From Paraburkholderia dilworthii (GTDB taxonomy: Bacteria; Pseudomonadota; Gammaproteobacteria; Burkholderiales; Burkholderiaceae): a stretch of 64,000 nt of DNA. Within the stretch, counting starts at the first letter, position 1; each line of letters opens with the position of its first letter. Shown here piece after piece: positions 35,088 through 45,890 of the stretch. The notes below the pieces were generated by a model, which worked only from the letters and a program-made list of their open reading frames with translations, was not told where the DNA came from and made no database searches. A program made the position numbers and the translations under genes. The stretch is taken from positions 62,327-126,326 of the forward strand of contig NZ_AWZT01000002.1 of NCBI RefSeq assembly GCF_000472525.1, in the 5' to 3' direction.

Positions 35088-35444
35088 ATGTCAGCTCGCG
35101 TGAACACCAATTTGTCATGCGTCGCCGTCGGTCAAGTCGCGCTGCGCGACTTGCGGGCGCGAAGCTCCGTTCTCGCCATTCAAGGCGATCTACAACTGGC
35201 GTTCCGCGATCATTCGCTCGCGTGGCTCGGCGATGCCGTTCCGTTGACGTCGATCACATTGCACGAAGGCCAGTGTTTCGTGGCGCGGCAACGCGGCATC
35301 GTATCGATCAGCGCGGCGCATGCGCCGGCTGCGACCTTCCTCGTGCAACCGTCGCTTGCTGAGGACAAAGGCAGCACCTTGACAAGTCGCGCCGCGCTTC
35401 AGTTCGCCAGGTTTCTCAAGACCAGGCTGCGGCGCGCGGCCTGA
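35088..35444 (+). CDS. Small protein resembling DUF2917, divergent from MocR
   Basis: The 118-residue protein has a compact beta-rich centre (VLAIQGDLQLAFRDHSLAWL, then LHEGQCFVARQRGIVSIS) that resembles DUF2917, a small cupin-like family common in Burkholderiales next to MocR regulators. I am not certain of the family. AAGGA lies just before the ATG at 35088. There is no signal peptide or membrane segment. Its divergent arrangement with the MocR gene suggests that it is the regulated target. Its role is unknown. Confidence 0.65.
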   Translation: MSARVNTNLSCVAVGQVALRDLRARSSVLAIQGDLQLAFRDHSLAWLGDAVPLTSITLHEGQCFVARQRGIVSISAAHAPAATFLVQPSLAEDKGSTLTSRAALQFARFLKTRLRRAA

Positions 35445-35547
35445 TCTGCTGCATGAAAGGTCGCAGCAGATGCTGCATACGAGCGCGCCGCGCGCCAGGC
35501 ATCGCCAGCTACAATGCATGACCCCATCCGCTCTCCGAGGTCCGGTC

Positions 35548-36066
35548 ATGTCCTTCGTCCGCATGCTGTTCAGCGCGCGTCTGTGCCGCGTGGGCGCGTT
35601 ATGGGCCGTTCTCGCGCTCACGCTCAACGGATGTGCCGGATTGTTCGGCGGCGACCCGCTGCGCGTGAGCGTGGCCGGCATCGAACCGATCGAAAGCCAA
35701 GGTCTTGAGATGCGCTTCAACGTGAAGCTGCGCGTGCAGAATCCGAACGAATCGACAGTCAGCTTTAACGGCGTGTCGCTCGATCTCGATCTGAACGGCA
35801 AGCCGTTCGCAAGCGGTGTCAGCGATCAGAGCGGCACCGTGCCGCGCTTTGGCGAAACAGTGGTCAATGTGCCGTTGACGGTGCCCGCCTTCGCCGCCGT
35901 GCGCCAGGCTTTCGCGTTCGCCGGCGCGATGCAGGGGAGCACCGCGCAGTCGGGACAAATTCCGTACATTTTGCGCGGCAAGCTCGCGGGCGGCCTGACC
36001 GGCACGACGCGGTTCGTCGATCAGGGATCGCTGAGCCTGCCCGCGGCCGGCATGGCCCTGCCGTGA
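35548..36066 (+). CDS. LEA type 2 (WHy-domain) lipoprotein
   Basis: The 172-residue protein has a lipoprotein signal ending LTLNGCAGLFGG and a single LEA14/WHy domain (LRVQNPNESTVSFNGVSLDL, then VPLTVPAFAAVRQAF). The family includes desiccation-related proteins in plants; bacterial members sit in the envelope with unknown function. The ATG at 35548 follows GAGG. The stop codon is the first unit of an 8-bp tandem repeat. Confidence 0.87.
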   Translation: MSFVRMLFSARLCRVGALWAVLALTLNGCAGLFGGDPLRVSVAGIEPIESQGLEMRFNVKLRVQNPNESTVSFNGVSLDLDLNGKPFASGVSDQSGTVPRFGETVVNVPLTVPAFAAVRQAFAFAGAMQGSTAQSGQIPYILRGKLAGGLTGTTRFVDQGSLSLPAAGMALP

Positions 36067-36110
36067 TGCCGTGATGCCGTGATCCCGTGATCCCGTGACG
36101 GCGTGACTAC
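36063..36110. repeat. 8-bp tandem repeat, six copies, at the LEA gene stop
   Basis: Six consecutive 8-bp units of the form GTGATGCC (two), GTGATCCC (two), GTGACGGC and GTGACTAC begin inside the stop codon of the LEA gene and reach the thiolase stop at 36115. No coding effect is expected. Confidence 0.8.
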
Positions 36111-36114
36111 GCGC

Positions 36115-37293
36115 TCACGCGACTTCGAACAGCCCCGCGGCGCCCTGCCCGCCCCCGATACACATCGTCACCACAACCAGCTTCGCGCCGCGCCGCTTGC
36201 CTTCGATCAGCGCATGCCCGGTGAGCCGCGCGCCCGACACGCCATACGGATGACCGACCGCGATCGCGCCACCGTTCACGTTCAAACGGTCGTGCGGAAT
36301 GCCGAGCTTGTCGGCGCAATACAGCACCTGCACGGCAAACGCTTCGTTCAATTCCCACAGGTCGATGTCCTCGACTTTCAGGCCCGCCTGCTTGAGCAGT
36401 TTAGGCACCGCGAAAACCGGTCCGATGCCCATCTCATCCGGCTCGCAGCCGGCCACCGCGAAGCCGCGAAAAATGCCGAGCGGCTGCAGCCCTTCGCGCT
36501 CCGCGACCTTGGCGTTCATCACCACGCACGCCGACGCGCCGTCCGAGAACTGGCTCGCGTTGCCCGCCGTGATGACGCCGCCCGGCAGCGCAGTGCGGAT
36601 TCTGGACACGCCTTCGAGCGTCGTGTCAGCGCGAATGCCCTCGTCGCCGCTAACGGTCACTTCTTTCGTGTACAGCCGCCCGGTCGCTTTGTCGGCGACG
36701 CCCGCGAGCACCGTCAACGGCACGATCTCGTCCTTGAACTTGCCGGCTTCCAGCGCGGCCGCGGCGCGCTGCTGCGAGCGCACGCCGTATTCGTCCTGCC
36801 GTTCTTTGGAAATCGAATAGCGTTTCGCGACATGCTCGGCGGTCTGCAACATCGACCAGTAGATTTCCGGCTTGTTCTTGCTAAGCCAGCCCTCGGTCAT
36901 CATGTGCTGGTTCATCTCGTTCTGCACGCACGAGATGGATTCGACGCCGCCCGCCACGAAGACGTCGCCCTCGCCGGCAATCACGCGTTGCGCGGCAAGC
37001 GCAATGGTTTGCAATCCCGATGAACAGAAACGATTCACCGTCATGCCCGGCACGCTGACCGGCAAACCGGCGCGCAGCGCGATTTGCCGCGCGATGTTCA
37101 TGCCGGTCGCGCCTTCGGGATTGGCGCAACCCATGATCACGTCCTCCACGCGCGCCGGGTCCAGCTTCGCGCGATCCACAGCGGCCTGCGTCACGTGGCC
37201 GCCGAGCGTTGCCCCATGCGTCATGTTGAAACCGCCACGCCACGATTTGGCGAGCCCCGTTCGGGCGGTCGATACGATTACGGCGTCAGTCAT
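36115..37293 (-). CDS. Acetyl-CoA C-acyltransferase (thiolase)
   Basis: The 392-residue enzyme does the thiolytic last step of fatty-acid beta-oxidation (or acetoacetyl-CoA formation). The acyl-accepting cysteine is Cys90 in [10 protein letters not shown]; His348 is in [10 protein letters not shown] and the second Cys378 in MCIGGGQG. The ATG at 37293 has AGGAG upstream; the long upstream frame is not family-like. It is followed by nothing on its strand and is 124 bp downstream of the FadB-like gene, so the two probably form an operon. Confidence 0.94.
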   Translation of the reverse strand: MTDAVIVSTARTGLAKSWRGGFNMTHGATLGGHVTQAAVDRAKLDPARVEDVIMGCANPEGATGMNIARQIALRAGLPVSVPGMTVNRFCSSGLQTIALAAQRVIAGEGDVFVAGGVESISCVQNEMNQHMMTEGWLSKNKPEIYWSMLQTAEHVAKRYSISKERQDEYGVRSQQRAAAALEAGKFKDEIVPLTVLAGVADKATGRLYTKEVTVSGDEGIRADTTLEGVSRIRTALPGGVITAGNASQFSDGASACVVMNAKVAEREGLQPLGIFRGFAVAGCEPDEMGIGPVFAVPKLLKQAGLKVEDIDLWELNEAFAVQVLYCADKLGIPHDRLNVNGGAIAVGHPYGVSGARLTGHALIEGKRRGAKLVVVTMCIGGGQGAAGLFEVA

Positions 37294-37417
37294 GCGAATC
37301 TCCTGCGTGTCAATGTCGATGGTGGCGCTTGCGTCGATGCGAGCGATACCGCCGCCGCACGGCAATCGCGCGCGCCACCTCTGGTTCGTGCGAGCGGCGT
37401 GCGCCGTGCGCGCGGCG

Positions 37418-39502
37418 TCAGCCGTTAAAGCCCCGGCCCTGGGCCGCGAGTTCGGCAATGCTCGGCGCGAGTTGCCACGCGTCGCCATTCGGCTGCGATG
37501 CGTAGCGGCGAATCGCGCGCTCGACGTTGTAGAGGCCGACAGTGTCCGCGTACAGCATCGGGCCGCCGCGATAGACCGGAAAGCCGTAGCCGGTCAGATA
37601 GACCATGTCGATGTCCGACGCTTTCGACGCAATTCCTTCTTCCAGAATCTTCGCGCCTTCATTCACGAGCGCGAACACGAGACGCTCGACGATTTCGTCG
37701 TCGCCGATTGTGCGGCGCCTCGTGCCGGTTTTCTCAGAGTGAGCGACGATCATCTCGTCGACCAGTTTCGACGGATACGCGGTACGGTCGCCCGCCTTGT
37801 AGTCGTACCAGCCCGCGCCGGTCTTCTGGCCGAAGCGCCCCGTCTCGCACAGACGGTCTGCAATCTTCGAGTAATGCATCTCCGGATATTCCTGATAGCG
37901 GCGCTTGCGTATCGCCCAGCCGATGTCGTTGCCGGCCAGATCGCTCATGCGGAACGGGCCCATCGCGAAGCCGAACTTTTCGATTGCGCGATCGACTTGC
38001 GCGGGCAATGCACCCTCTTCCAGCATGAAGAGCGCCTGGCGAATGTACTGCTCGATCATCCGGTTGCCGATAAAGCCGTCGCATACGCCCGACACCACCG
38101 CGGTCTTTTTGATCTTCTTCGCGAGCTTCATGACGGTGGCGAGCACGTCTTTCGCAGTCTCCTTGCCGCGCACGACTTCGAGCAGCTTCATCACGTTGGC
38201 CGGGCTGAAGAAGTGCATGCCGACCACGTCTTGCGGACGCTTCGTGAAGGCGGCGATCTTGTCCACATCGAGTGTCGACGTGTTCGATGCGAGGATTGCA
38301 CCGGATTTCGCGACTTCGTCGAGACGCTTGAACACCTGCTCCTTGACGCCGAGTTCCTCGAACACCGCTTCAACGATGAGGTCGGCGTTCTTCAGGTCGT
38401 CGTAGGAAAGCGTGGGCACGATCAGCGCCATGCGTTCTTCTAGTGCTTCGGGCTTGAGCTTGCCCTTCTTCACGCTCGCTTCGTAGTTCTTGCGGATCGT
38501 GGCGAGGCCGCGGTCGAGCGCTTCCTGTTTCGTTTCGAGCAGCGTGACCGGAATGCCCGCGTTGATGAAGTTCATCGCGATCCCACCGCCCATCGTGCCC
38601 GCGCCGATCACGGCGACCTGGCGAATCTCGCGCACCGGCGTATCGGCGGGCACGTCGGGAATCTTGCTCGCCGCGCGTTCGCCGAAGAACGCGTGACGCA
38701 GCGCGCGGCTCTCGGGCGTTTGCACGAGCGCGACAAAACATTCTCGCTCGAACGCGAGGCCCTTGTCGAAGCCGTTTTTCACGCCGGCTTCGACTGCGTC
38801 GATGCATTTCAGCGGCGCGGGGAAATTCTTCGCGACGGTGGCGACGCTATTGCGCGCGAACTGAATGAAACCCTCGGCATTCGGATGCTCGATCTTGCGC
38901 TCGCGCACCTTTGGATGCGGGCCTTCTTTTGCGCCGACCTTGCGAGCGAACGCGAGCGCCGCTTCGGCGAGATCGCCTTCTGCCAGTTCGTCGAAGAGGC
39001 CCGAGCCGGACAGTTTCTCCGACATAACAGGCGCGCCCGAAACGATCATGTTGAGCGCGGCTTCAAGGCCGATTGCACGCGGCAGCCGCTGGGTGCCGCC
39101 CGCGCCCGGCAGAATCCCGAGCTTCACTTCCGGCAACGCGATCTGCGCGCCAGGCGTGGCGATGCGATAGTGAGCGCCGAGCGCGAGTTCGAGGCCGCCG
39201 CCCATCGCAACGCTGTGAATGGCCGCGACCACCGGCTTCGCGCTGCTTTCCACGGTCTTGATGACGGTGGCGAGCGTCGGCTCCTGGGTGGCTTTCGGCG
39301 TATTGAATTCGGTGATGTCGGCGCCGCCCGAAAAGGCCTTGCCCGCGCCCGTCAGCACGATGGCCTTGATGGCCGGATCCTTCTGCGCGCGCTCGATGCC
39401 TTCCACGATCCCTGCCCGCGTCGACAGCCCGAGGCCGTTGACGGGAGGATTGTTCAGCGTGATGACGGCCACGCCGTCATGGGTTGTGTAGTCCACTGCC
39501 AT
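37418..39502 (-). CDS. Bifunctional enoyl-CoA hydratase / 3-hydroxyacyl-CoA dehydrogenase (FadB/FadJ-like)
   Basis: The 694-residue protein joins an N-terminal crotonase domain (residues about 1-190; [12 protein letters not shown] oxyanion loop, [16 protein letters not shown] and [18 protein letters not shown] with the catalytic Glu residues) to an NAD-binding hydroxyacyl-CoA dehydrogenase ([19 protein letters not shown]) and its C-terminal domains ([15 protein letters not shown]). It does the two middle steps of beta-oxidation. The size and order match the peroxisomal-type or FadJ-like bifunctional enzymes. It lies between the acyl-CoA ligase and thiolase genes in the same direction. Confidence 0.94.
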   Translation of the reverse strand: MAVDYTTHDGVAVITLNNPPVNGLGLSTRAGIVEGIERAQKDPAIKAIVLTGAGKAFSGGADITEFNTPKATQEPTLATVIKTVESSAKPVVAAIHSVAMGGGLELALGAHYRIATPGAQIALPEVKLGILPGAGGTQRLPRAIGLEAALNMIVSGAPVMSEKLSGSGLFDELAEGDLAEAALAFARKVGAKEGPHPKVRERKIEHPNAEGFIQFARNSVATVAKNFPAPLKCIDAVEAGVKNGFDKGLAFERECFVALVQTPESRALRHAFFGERAASKIPDVPADTPVREIRQVAVIGAGTMGGGIAMNFINAGIPVTLLETKQEALDRGLATIRKNYEASVKKGKLKPEALEERMALIVPTLSYDDLKNADLIVEAVFEELGVKEQVFKRLDEVAKSGAILASNTSTLDVDKIAAFTKRPQDVVGMHFFSPANVMKLLEVVRGKETAKDVLATVMKLAKKIKKTAVVSGVCDGFIGNRMIEQYIRQALFMLEEGALPAQVDRAIEKFGFAMGPFRMSDLAGNDIGWAIRKRRYQEYPEMHYSKIADRLCETGRFGQKTGAGWYDYKAGDRTAYPSKLVDEMIVAHSEKTGTRRRTIGDDEIVERLVFALVNEGAKILEEGIASKASDIDMVYLTGYGFPVYRGGPMLYADTVGLYNVERAIRRYASQPNGDAWQLAPSIAELAAQGRGFNG

Positions 39503-39688
39503 CTGCCTGCCTCCGTGCGATGCATCGCATCCATGAGATAAGGCGGCGCAGCGCGCGCCGCCCGTCCGGTTCGCCGAGCCGGCGTATCGTCCGACTCACG
39601 TGCTCCAACCTTCGTCTCCAGCTTCAGGTCGGCCGTTCCGGTGTCAGCAGGCAGAATACACAAAAAAGCACGCTCGTTCAATTTATCG

Positions 39689-41380
<1,692 letters not shown>

Positions 41381-41589
41381 AAAGAATCGTCTCCTGGCCT
41401 TTTGCTTTTTAGGGGTGCGGATCCGGAAGCGCCGTTCGCCATAAACCCGTGCGGCAGTGAAATTGCTGGAGCAATCGACAGGCGAGTCGACGCATCCGCC
41501 CCGCACAGCGACGTTGACGCCAACTGCCGGCCCACCAGCAGCGCCGCGGGTGCGGACTTACAATATCGGTTAATAGTGAGGCGCTCAAC

Positions 41590-43146
41590 ATGTCGTTTTC
41601 CCCAAGCATTGCAGGCCTGTCCGGGCCTTTGGCGGCACTTTCCGAAACTCTTGTCACCTCGCCTGAAAGCGCGTTTGCGCGGCTTGGCAGCACGTTTGTC
41701 ACGCGTTTGCCGGCCACGCCGTTGAGCGCACCGTATCTCGTCGGGTTTTCCTCCGAGACAGCCGCGCTGCTCGGTTTGGAGCCGGGACTCGAAAAAGATC
41801 CGGCATTCGCCGAACTGTTTTCGGGCAATGCCACGCGCGAGTGGCCGGGAGAGGCGCTGCCTTATGCATCCGTGTATTCGGGGCATCAGTTCGGCGTGTG
41901 GGCGGGCCAGTTGGGCGATGGCCGCGCGCTCGGACTCGGCGAAGTCGAACACGAGGGCAAACGTTTCGAATTGCAACTGAAAGGCGCTGGACGCACGCCC
42001 TATTCGCGCATGGGCGACGGCCGCGCGGTGCTGCGCTCGTCGATTCGCGAATTCCTGTGTTCCGAGGCGATGCATCACCTCGGCATTCCGACCACGCGCG
42101 CGTTGTGCGTGATCGGCTCCGACCAGCCGGTGCGGCGCGAGGAGATCGAAACCGCCGCCGTCGTCACGCGCGTCGCGCCGAGCTTCGTGCGCTTCGGCCA
42201 CTTCGAGCACTTTTATTCGAACGATCGCACCGACGCGCTGCGCGCGCTAGCGGATCATGTGATCGAGCGTTTCTATCCGCATTGCCGCGAAGCCGACGAT
42301 CCCTACCTCGCGTTGCTGAACGAAGCGGTGTTGTCGACGGCGGATCTGATGGTCGAATGGCAGGCCGTCGGTTTCTGCCACGGCGTGATGAACACCGACA
42401 ACATGTCGATCCTCGGCCTCACCATCGACTATGGTCCGTTCGGTTTCATGGACGGCTTCGACGCCGGCTACATCTGCAATCACTCCGATTCGCAGGGCCG
42501 TTATGCGTACCGGATGCAGCCGCAGATCGCGTACTGGAATCTCTTTTGTCTCGCGCAAGGACTGCTGCCGCTCTTCGGCGAACGCTACGAGGACAGCGTG
42601 CGCAACGACAAGGCCATTGAGGATGCGCAGCGCGTACTCGGCGGCTTCAAGGACCGCTTTGGCCCGGCGCTCGAGCGGCGCATGGCGGCGAAGCTCGGGC
42701 TGGAAACCGAGCGCGAGGGCGACGCGCCCTTGGTCAACCGTCTGTTCGACGTGATGCACGCGAACCGCGCGGATTTCACGCTGACCTTCCGCAACCTCGC
42801 CCGCATGTCGAAACGCGACGCGAGCGGCGATGCGCCGGTGCGCGATCTGTTCCTTGACCGCGCCGCGTTCGACGCCTGGGCGAACGAGTATCGCACGCGC
42901 TTGTCCCATGAAACACGCGACGATGCGGCGCGCGCCGTTGCAATGAACCGGGTGAACCCCAAATTCATACTTCGCAATCATCTGGCGGAAACGGCAATCC
43001 GCCGCGCGAAAGAGAAGGATTTTTCCGAACTGGAGCGTCTGGCCGTCGTGCTGCGCCATCCGTTCGACGAACAGCCCGAGCACGAAGCGTATGCCGGGTT
43101 GCCGCCCGACTGGGCAAGCTCGCTGGAAGTCAGCTGCTCGTCGTGA
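41590..43146 (+). CDS. selO: Protein adenylyltransferase SelO
   Basis: SelO (YdiU) is a pseudokinase that transfers AMP, not phosphate, to Ser, Thr or Tyr of proteins involved in redox balance. The 518-residue protein has the N-terminal [20 protein letters not shown] region, the ATP-site motifs [13 protein letters not shown] and [20 protein letters not shown], and the metal segment [20 protein letters not shown]. The C-terminus ends SCSS, the redox-sensitive tail found in E. coli SelO. It lies 50 bp upstream of msrB, a fitting redox pair likely transcribed together. Confidence 0.95.
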   Translation: MSFSPSIAGLSGPLAALSETLVTSPESAFARLGSTFVTRLPATPLSAPYLVGFSSETAALLGLEPGLEKDPAFAELFSGNATREWPGEALPYASVYSGHQFGVWAGQLGDGRALGLGEVEHEGKRFELQLKGAGRTPYSRMGDGRAVLRSSIREFLCSEAMHHLGIPTTRALCVIGSDQPVRREEIETAAVVTRVAPSFVRFGHFEHFYSNDRTDALRALADHVIERFYPHCREADDPYLALLNEAVLSTADLMVEWQAVGFCHGVMNTDNMSILGLTIDYGPFGFMDGFDAGYICNHSDSQGRYAYRMQPQIAYWNLFCLAQGLLPLFGERYEDSVRNDKAIEDAQRVLGGFKDRFGPALERRMAAKLGLETEREGDAPLVNRLFDVMHANRADFTLTFRNLARMSKRDASGDAPVRDLFLDRAAFDAWANEYRTRLSHETRDDAARAVAMNRVNPKFILRNHLAETAIRRAKEKDFSELERLAVVLRHPFDEQPEHEAYAGLPPDWASSLEVSCSS

Positions 43147-43196
43147 CGCGCAAGCTGTGAGCCGCTCCCACTACAAGCCCGAGACAGGAACCGACC

Positions 43197-43619
43197 ATGA
43201 ACAACCCCGACGACCTCAAGCACGATGCCCCCGCGGTGCAGAAAGACGATGCCGAATGGCGCAAGCAGCTTTCCGACATCGAATATCAGGTGACGCGCCA
43301 CGCCGCGACCGAGCGCCCGTTCACGGGCCGCTATCACGATCACTGGGACCGCGGCATCTATGATTGCGTCTGTTGCGGCACGCCGCTGTTCGAATCGGAC
43401 ACCAAGTTCGACGCCGGCTGCGGCTGGCCGAGCTACTTCAAGCCGATCAACGGCGAAGTGATCGCCGAGAAAACCGACCGCTCGCACGGCATGCTGCGCA
43501 TCGAGGTGCAATGCAAGAACTGCGGCGCGCATCTCGGCCATGTGTTCGAGGACGGACCGGCGCCCACCGGTCTGCGCTACTGCATCAATTCGGCTGCGTT
43601 ACAATTCGAGCCCAAGTAA
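43197..43619 (+). CDS. msrB: Peptide-methionine (R)-S-oxide reductase
   Basis: The 140-residue enzyme repairs the R form of methionine sulfoxide. Zinc cysteines are in [11 protein letters not shown] and [12 protein letters not shown], the substrate site in [13 protein letters not shown], and the catalytic Cys in [10 protein letters not shown]. It follows selO by 50 bp, consistent with a shared oxidative-stress role. Confidence 0.95.
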   Translation: MNNPDDLKHDAPAVQKDDAEWRKQLSDIEYQVTRHAATERPFTGRYHDHWDRGIYDCVCCGTPLFESDTKFDAGCGWPSYFKPINGEVIAEKTDRSHGMLRIEVQCKNCGAHLGHVFEDGPAPTGLRYCINSAALQFEPK

Positions 43620-44021
43620 CGCAGCGCGGAGCCTGGCGTCGCGCCCGGTGCCTGGTGACCTGGCGAGTTGCGGTCGATATCGGCGGAAGTCAGGCATGCG
43701 TCGGCGCGGCAGCAGGCTCGAAGCAACTGGCAGCAACTCGTGGCAGCGTGTCGCAGGCACAGGCAAGCGCCTTGAAGCAGGCAGAAGCCTCTTGCAGACG
43801 CGCGTGACAGCGTGACAGCAACCTGCAACATCGGCTGCTGAACCGTCGTTCGGCGCGGCTATCCCGTCAGATAGGGACGCCCATTCCGCGTGCGCTGCGA
43901 AGGCAAGCAGGTCGCGTCGCCGGGCTCCGCGGCCAGTTCTGCTGCCTGCCGCGGGGTGCCTGGGTGCTTCACGCCGCGCACTTGTTCCTCTGACCCACTC
44001 TCCGACTTCCCGTCCAGATAC
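43620..44021. other. Intergenic region between msrB and yciB
   Basis: The 402 bases contain no supported gene. The stretch 43700-43830 is rich in GCAGC-type words, mildly repetitive. It should hold the yciB promoter. I see no terminator for msrB. Confidence 0.35.
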
Positions 44022-44552
44022 ATGAAATTCCTGTTCGATCTGTTCCCGATCATCCTGTTCTTCGTCGCCTTCAAGGTGTGGGGCATCTTTACGGCGACGG
44101 CAGTGGCGATCGTCGCCACGCTGGTGCAGATCGCGTGGGTGGCCTTTCGCCACCGCAAAGTCGACCCGATGCTGTGGGTGAGCCTCGGCGTCGTCACCGT
44201 GTTCGGCGGCGCGACGCTCGTGCTGCACAACGACACCTTCATCAAATGGAAGCCGACCGTTTTGTACTGGGCGTTTTCGGTGGTGCTGATCGTGTCGCAA
44301 CTGGCCTTCAACAAGAACCTGATCGAAGCGATGATGGGCAAGCAGATCACGCTGCCGCACGCGATCTGGGGCAAGCTGAGCGTGATCTGGGCAATTTTTT
44401 TCGTGCTGCTCGGGCTGCTCAATCTGTTCGTCGCGTACAACTACACGACCGACCAGTGGGTCAATTTCAAACTGTTCGGCGCGACAGGCTGTCTGGTGGT
44501 GTTCATCGTCGGACAGAGCTTGTGGCTATCGAAGTACATGAAGGAGGAATGA
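44022..44552 (+). CDS. yciB: Septation protein A / inner-membrane protein YciB
   Basis: A 176-residue inner-membrane protein with five hydrophobic segments (starting [20 protein letters not shown]). The length equals that of typical YciB/IspZ. The family affects cell-envelope integrity and septation. [20 protein letters not shown] is a conserved loop. The ATG at 44022 gives the family-standard N-terminus; an upstream in-frame extension does not. The BolA gene starts one base after its stop codon. Confidence 0.94.
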   Translation: MKFLFDLFPIILFFVAFKVWGIFTATAVAIVATLVQIAWVAFRHRKVDPMLWVSLGVVTVFGGATLVLHNDTFIKWKPTVLYWAFSVVLIVSQLAFNKNLIEAMMGKQITLPHAIWGKLSVIWAIFFVLLGLLNLFVAYNYTTDQWVNFKLFGATGCLVVFIVGQSLWLSKYMKEE

Positions 44553-44553
44553 C

Positions 44554-44865
44554 ATGAGCGATATGTTCATGCACGCCACCACCGCCGAGCGCGCCGCGCT
44601 GATCGAAGCGCGCCTCACCGCCGCGCTTGCACCCATCACGTCGATCCAGATCACCGACGACAGCGCGCAGCACGCCGGCCACGCCGGAGCGTCCGCCGGC
44701 GGTCATTTCAGCGTCACGATCGTGGCTGCTGCATTCGCCGGCAAGCCCCGCGTGGCGCGGCATCGCATGGTGTATGATGCGCTGGCCGATGCCATGCAGC
44801 GCGGCATTCATGCCCTTGCAATCACGGCTTACACGCCCGAAGAATTCGCTTTGTTGCCCCGCTAG
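44554..44865 (+). CDS. BolA family protein
   Basis: The 103-residue protein has the BolA fold: ERAALIEARLTAAL at the N-terminus, a GGHFSVTIVAAAFAGKPRVA core and RHRMVYDALADAMQRGIHAL. BolA proteins work with monothiol glutaredoxins in iron-sulfur handling and some bind DNA. It starts one base after the yciB stop, so the two are cotranslated. A parvulin follows 11 bp later. The yciB-bolA-parvulin order is common in beta-proteobacteria. Confidence 0.92.
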   Translation: MSDMFMHATTAERAALIEARLTAALAPITSIQITDDSAQHAGHAGASAGGHFSVTIVAAAFAGKPRVARHRMVYDALADAMQRGIHALAITAYTPEEFALLPR

Positions 44866-44876
44866 GAAAACTTCCG

Positions 44877-45656
44877 ATGACCTTGAAGAAAACCCGCCTT
44901 TGGGTATTGCTGGCTGCGTTTGCGGCCGCACCTGCATTCGCACAGAACATCGCCGTGGTAAACGGCACGCCGATTCCAAAAGCACGCGCCGACGCGCTGA
45001 TCGACCAACTGGTTCATCAAGGCCAGCAAAATACGCCGCAACTGCAAATGGCCGTGCGCGAAGAGCTCGTGAATCGCGAGATTCTGATGCAGGAAGCGCT
45101 GCGCCGCGGCCTGCCGAATCGTCCGGACATCAAGGCGCAAATTGCCGTCGCTCAGCAAACGGTCGTGCTGCGCGCGCTGATCGAAGATTTCGTGAAGAAG
45201 AATGCGCCGAGCGATGCTGAAGTCACCGCTCGCTACAACGCGCTGATCAAGGACGCGGGCGGCAAGGAATATCACCTGCACCACATCCTCGTGGACAACG
45301 AGCAGCAGGCAAAGGACCTGATCGCGAAGATCAAGGGCGGCGCAAGCTTCGAGGAGCTGGCCAAGCAATTCTCGAAGGACCCGGGATCGGGCAAGAACGG
45401 CGGCGATCTGGACTGGTCGGACCCGAAGGCTTACGTGCCTGAATTCGCGGACGCGGCCACGCATCTGCAGAAGGGCCAGATGTCGGACACGCCGGTGCAT
45501 ACGCAATTCGGCTGGCACATCATTCGTGTCGACGACGTGCGCAGCATCACCCCGCCGCCGCTCGAACAGGTGCGCCCGCAGATCGTGCAGCAGATCCAGC
45601 AGGAAAAGCTGCAGGCATTCGAAGAAGGTTTGCGGAAGAACGCGAAGATTCAGTAA
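44877..45656 (+). CDS. Periplasmic peptidyl-prolyl isomerase (parvulin, SurA/PrsA-like)
   Basis: The 259-residue protein has a signal peptide MTLKKTRLWVLLAAFAAAPA cut at AFA-Q (22/23). A SurA-like chaperone region comes next, and then a PpiC parvulin domain at about 128-225 (EYHLHHILVDNEQQAKDLI, GSGKNGGDLDWSDPKAYVP, TQFGWHIIRVDDVR). It should help fold outer-membrane proteins. It is the last gene of the yciB-bolA unit, closed by a strong terminator 34 bases past the stop. Confidence 0.93.
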   Translation: MTLKKTRLWVLLAAFAAAPAFAQNIAVVNGTPIPKARADALIDQLVHQGQQNTPQLQMAVREELVNREILMQEALRRGLPNRPDIKAQIAVAQQTVVLRALIEDFVKKNAPSDAEVTARYNALIKDAGGKEYHLHHILVDNEQQAKDLIAKIKGGASFEELAKQFSKDPGSGKNGGDLDWSDPKAYVPEFADAATHLQKGQMSDTPVHTQFGWHIIRVDDVRSITPPPLEQVRPQIVQQIQQEKLQAFEEGLRKNAKIQ

Positions 45657-45689
45657 GCGGCAATTCGCGATCTTCGATCTGGTTCACGG

Positions 45690-45726
45690 AGCCCCGTTCA
45701 GTTCATGACTGAACGGGGCTTTTTTG
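45690..45726 (+). terminator. Rho-independent terminator after the parvulin gene
   Basis: A 13-base stem AGCCCCGTTCAGT with its exact complement ACTGAACGGGGCT (45708-45720), loop TCATG, is followed by a run of six T. It ends the yciB-bolA-parvulin unit. Confidence 0.93.
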
Positions 45727-45890
45727 ATGACGCGCAGCGCGCCGGCGAGAGGGCCATGCGCCGGATGCAGCGCCGGTATGCGCATGCCGTTAGAAAAGCG
45801 TCGACGGTCTCAGTTGTCTACGGGGACGTCTACGGGGACCGCCACGGGTGGGCCTGGCTGGCAGGACCCCCCCGCTGCTCCACTATGCCG

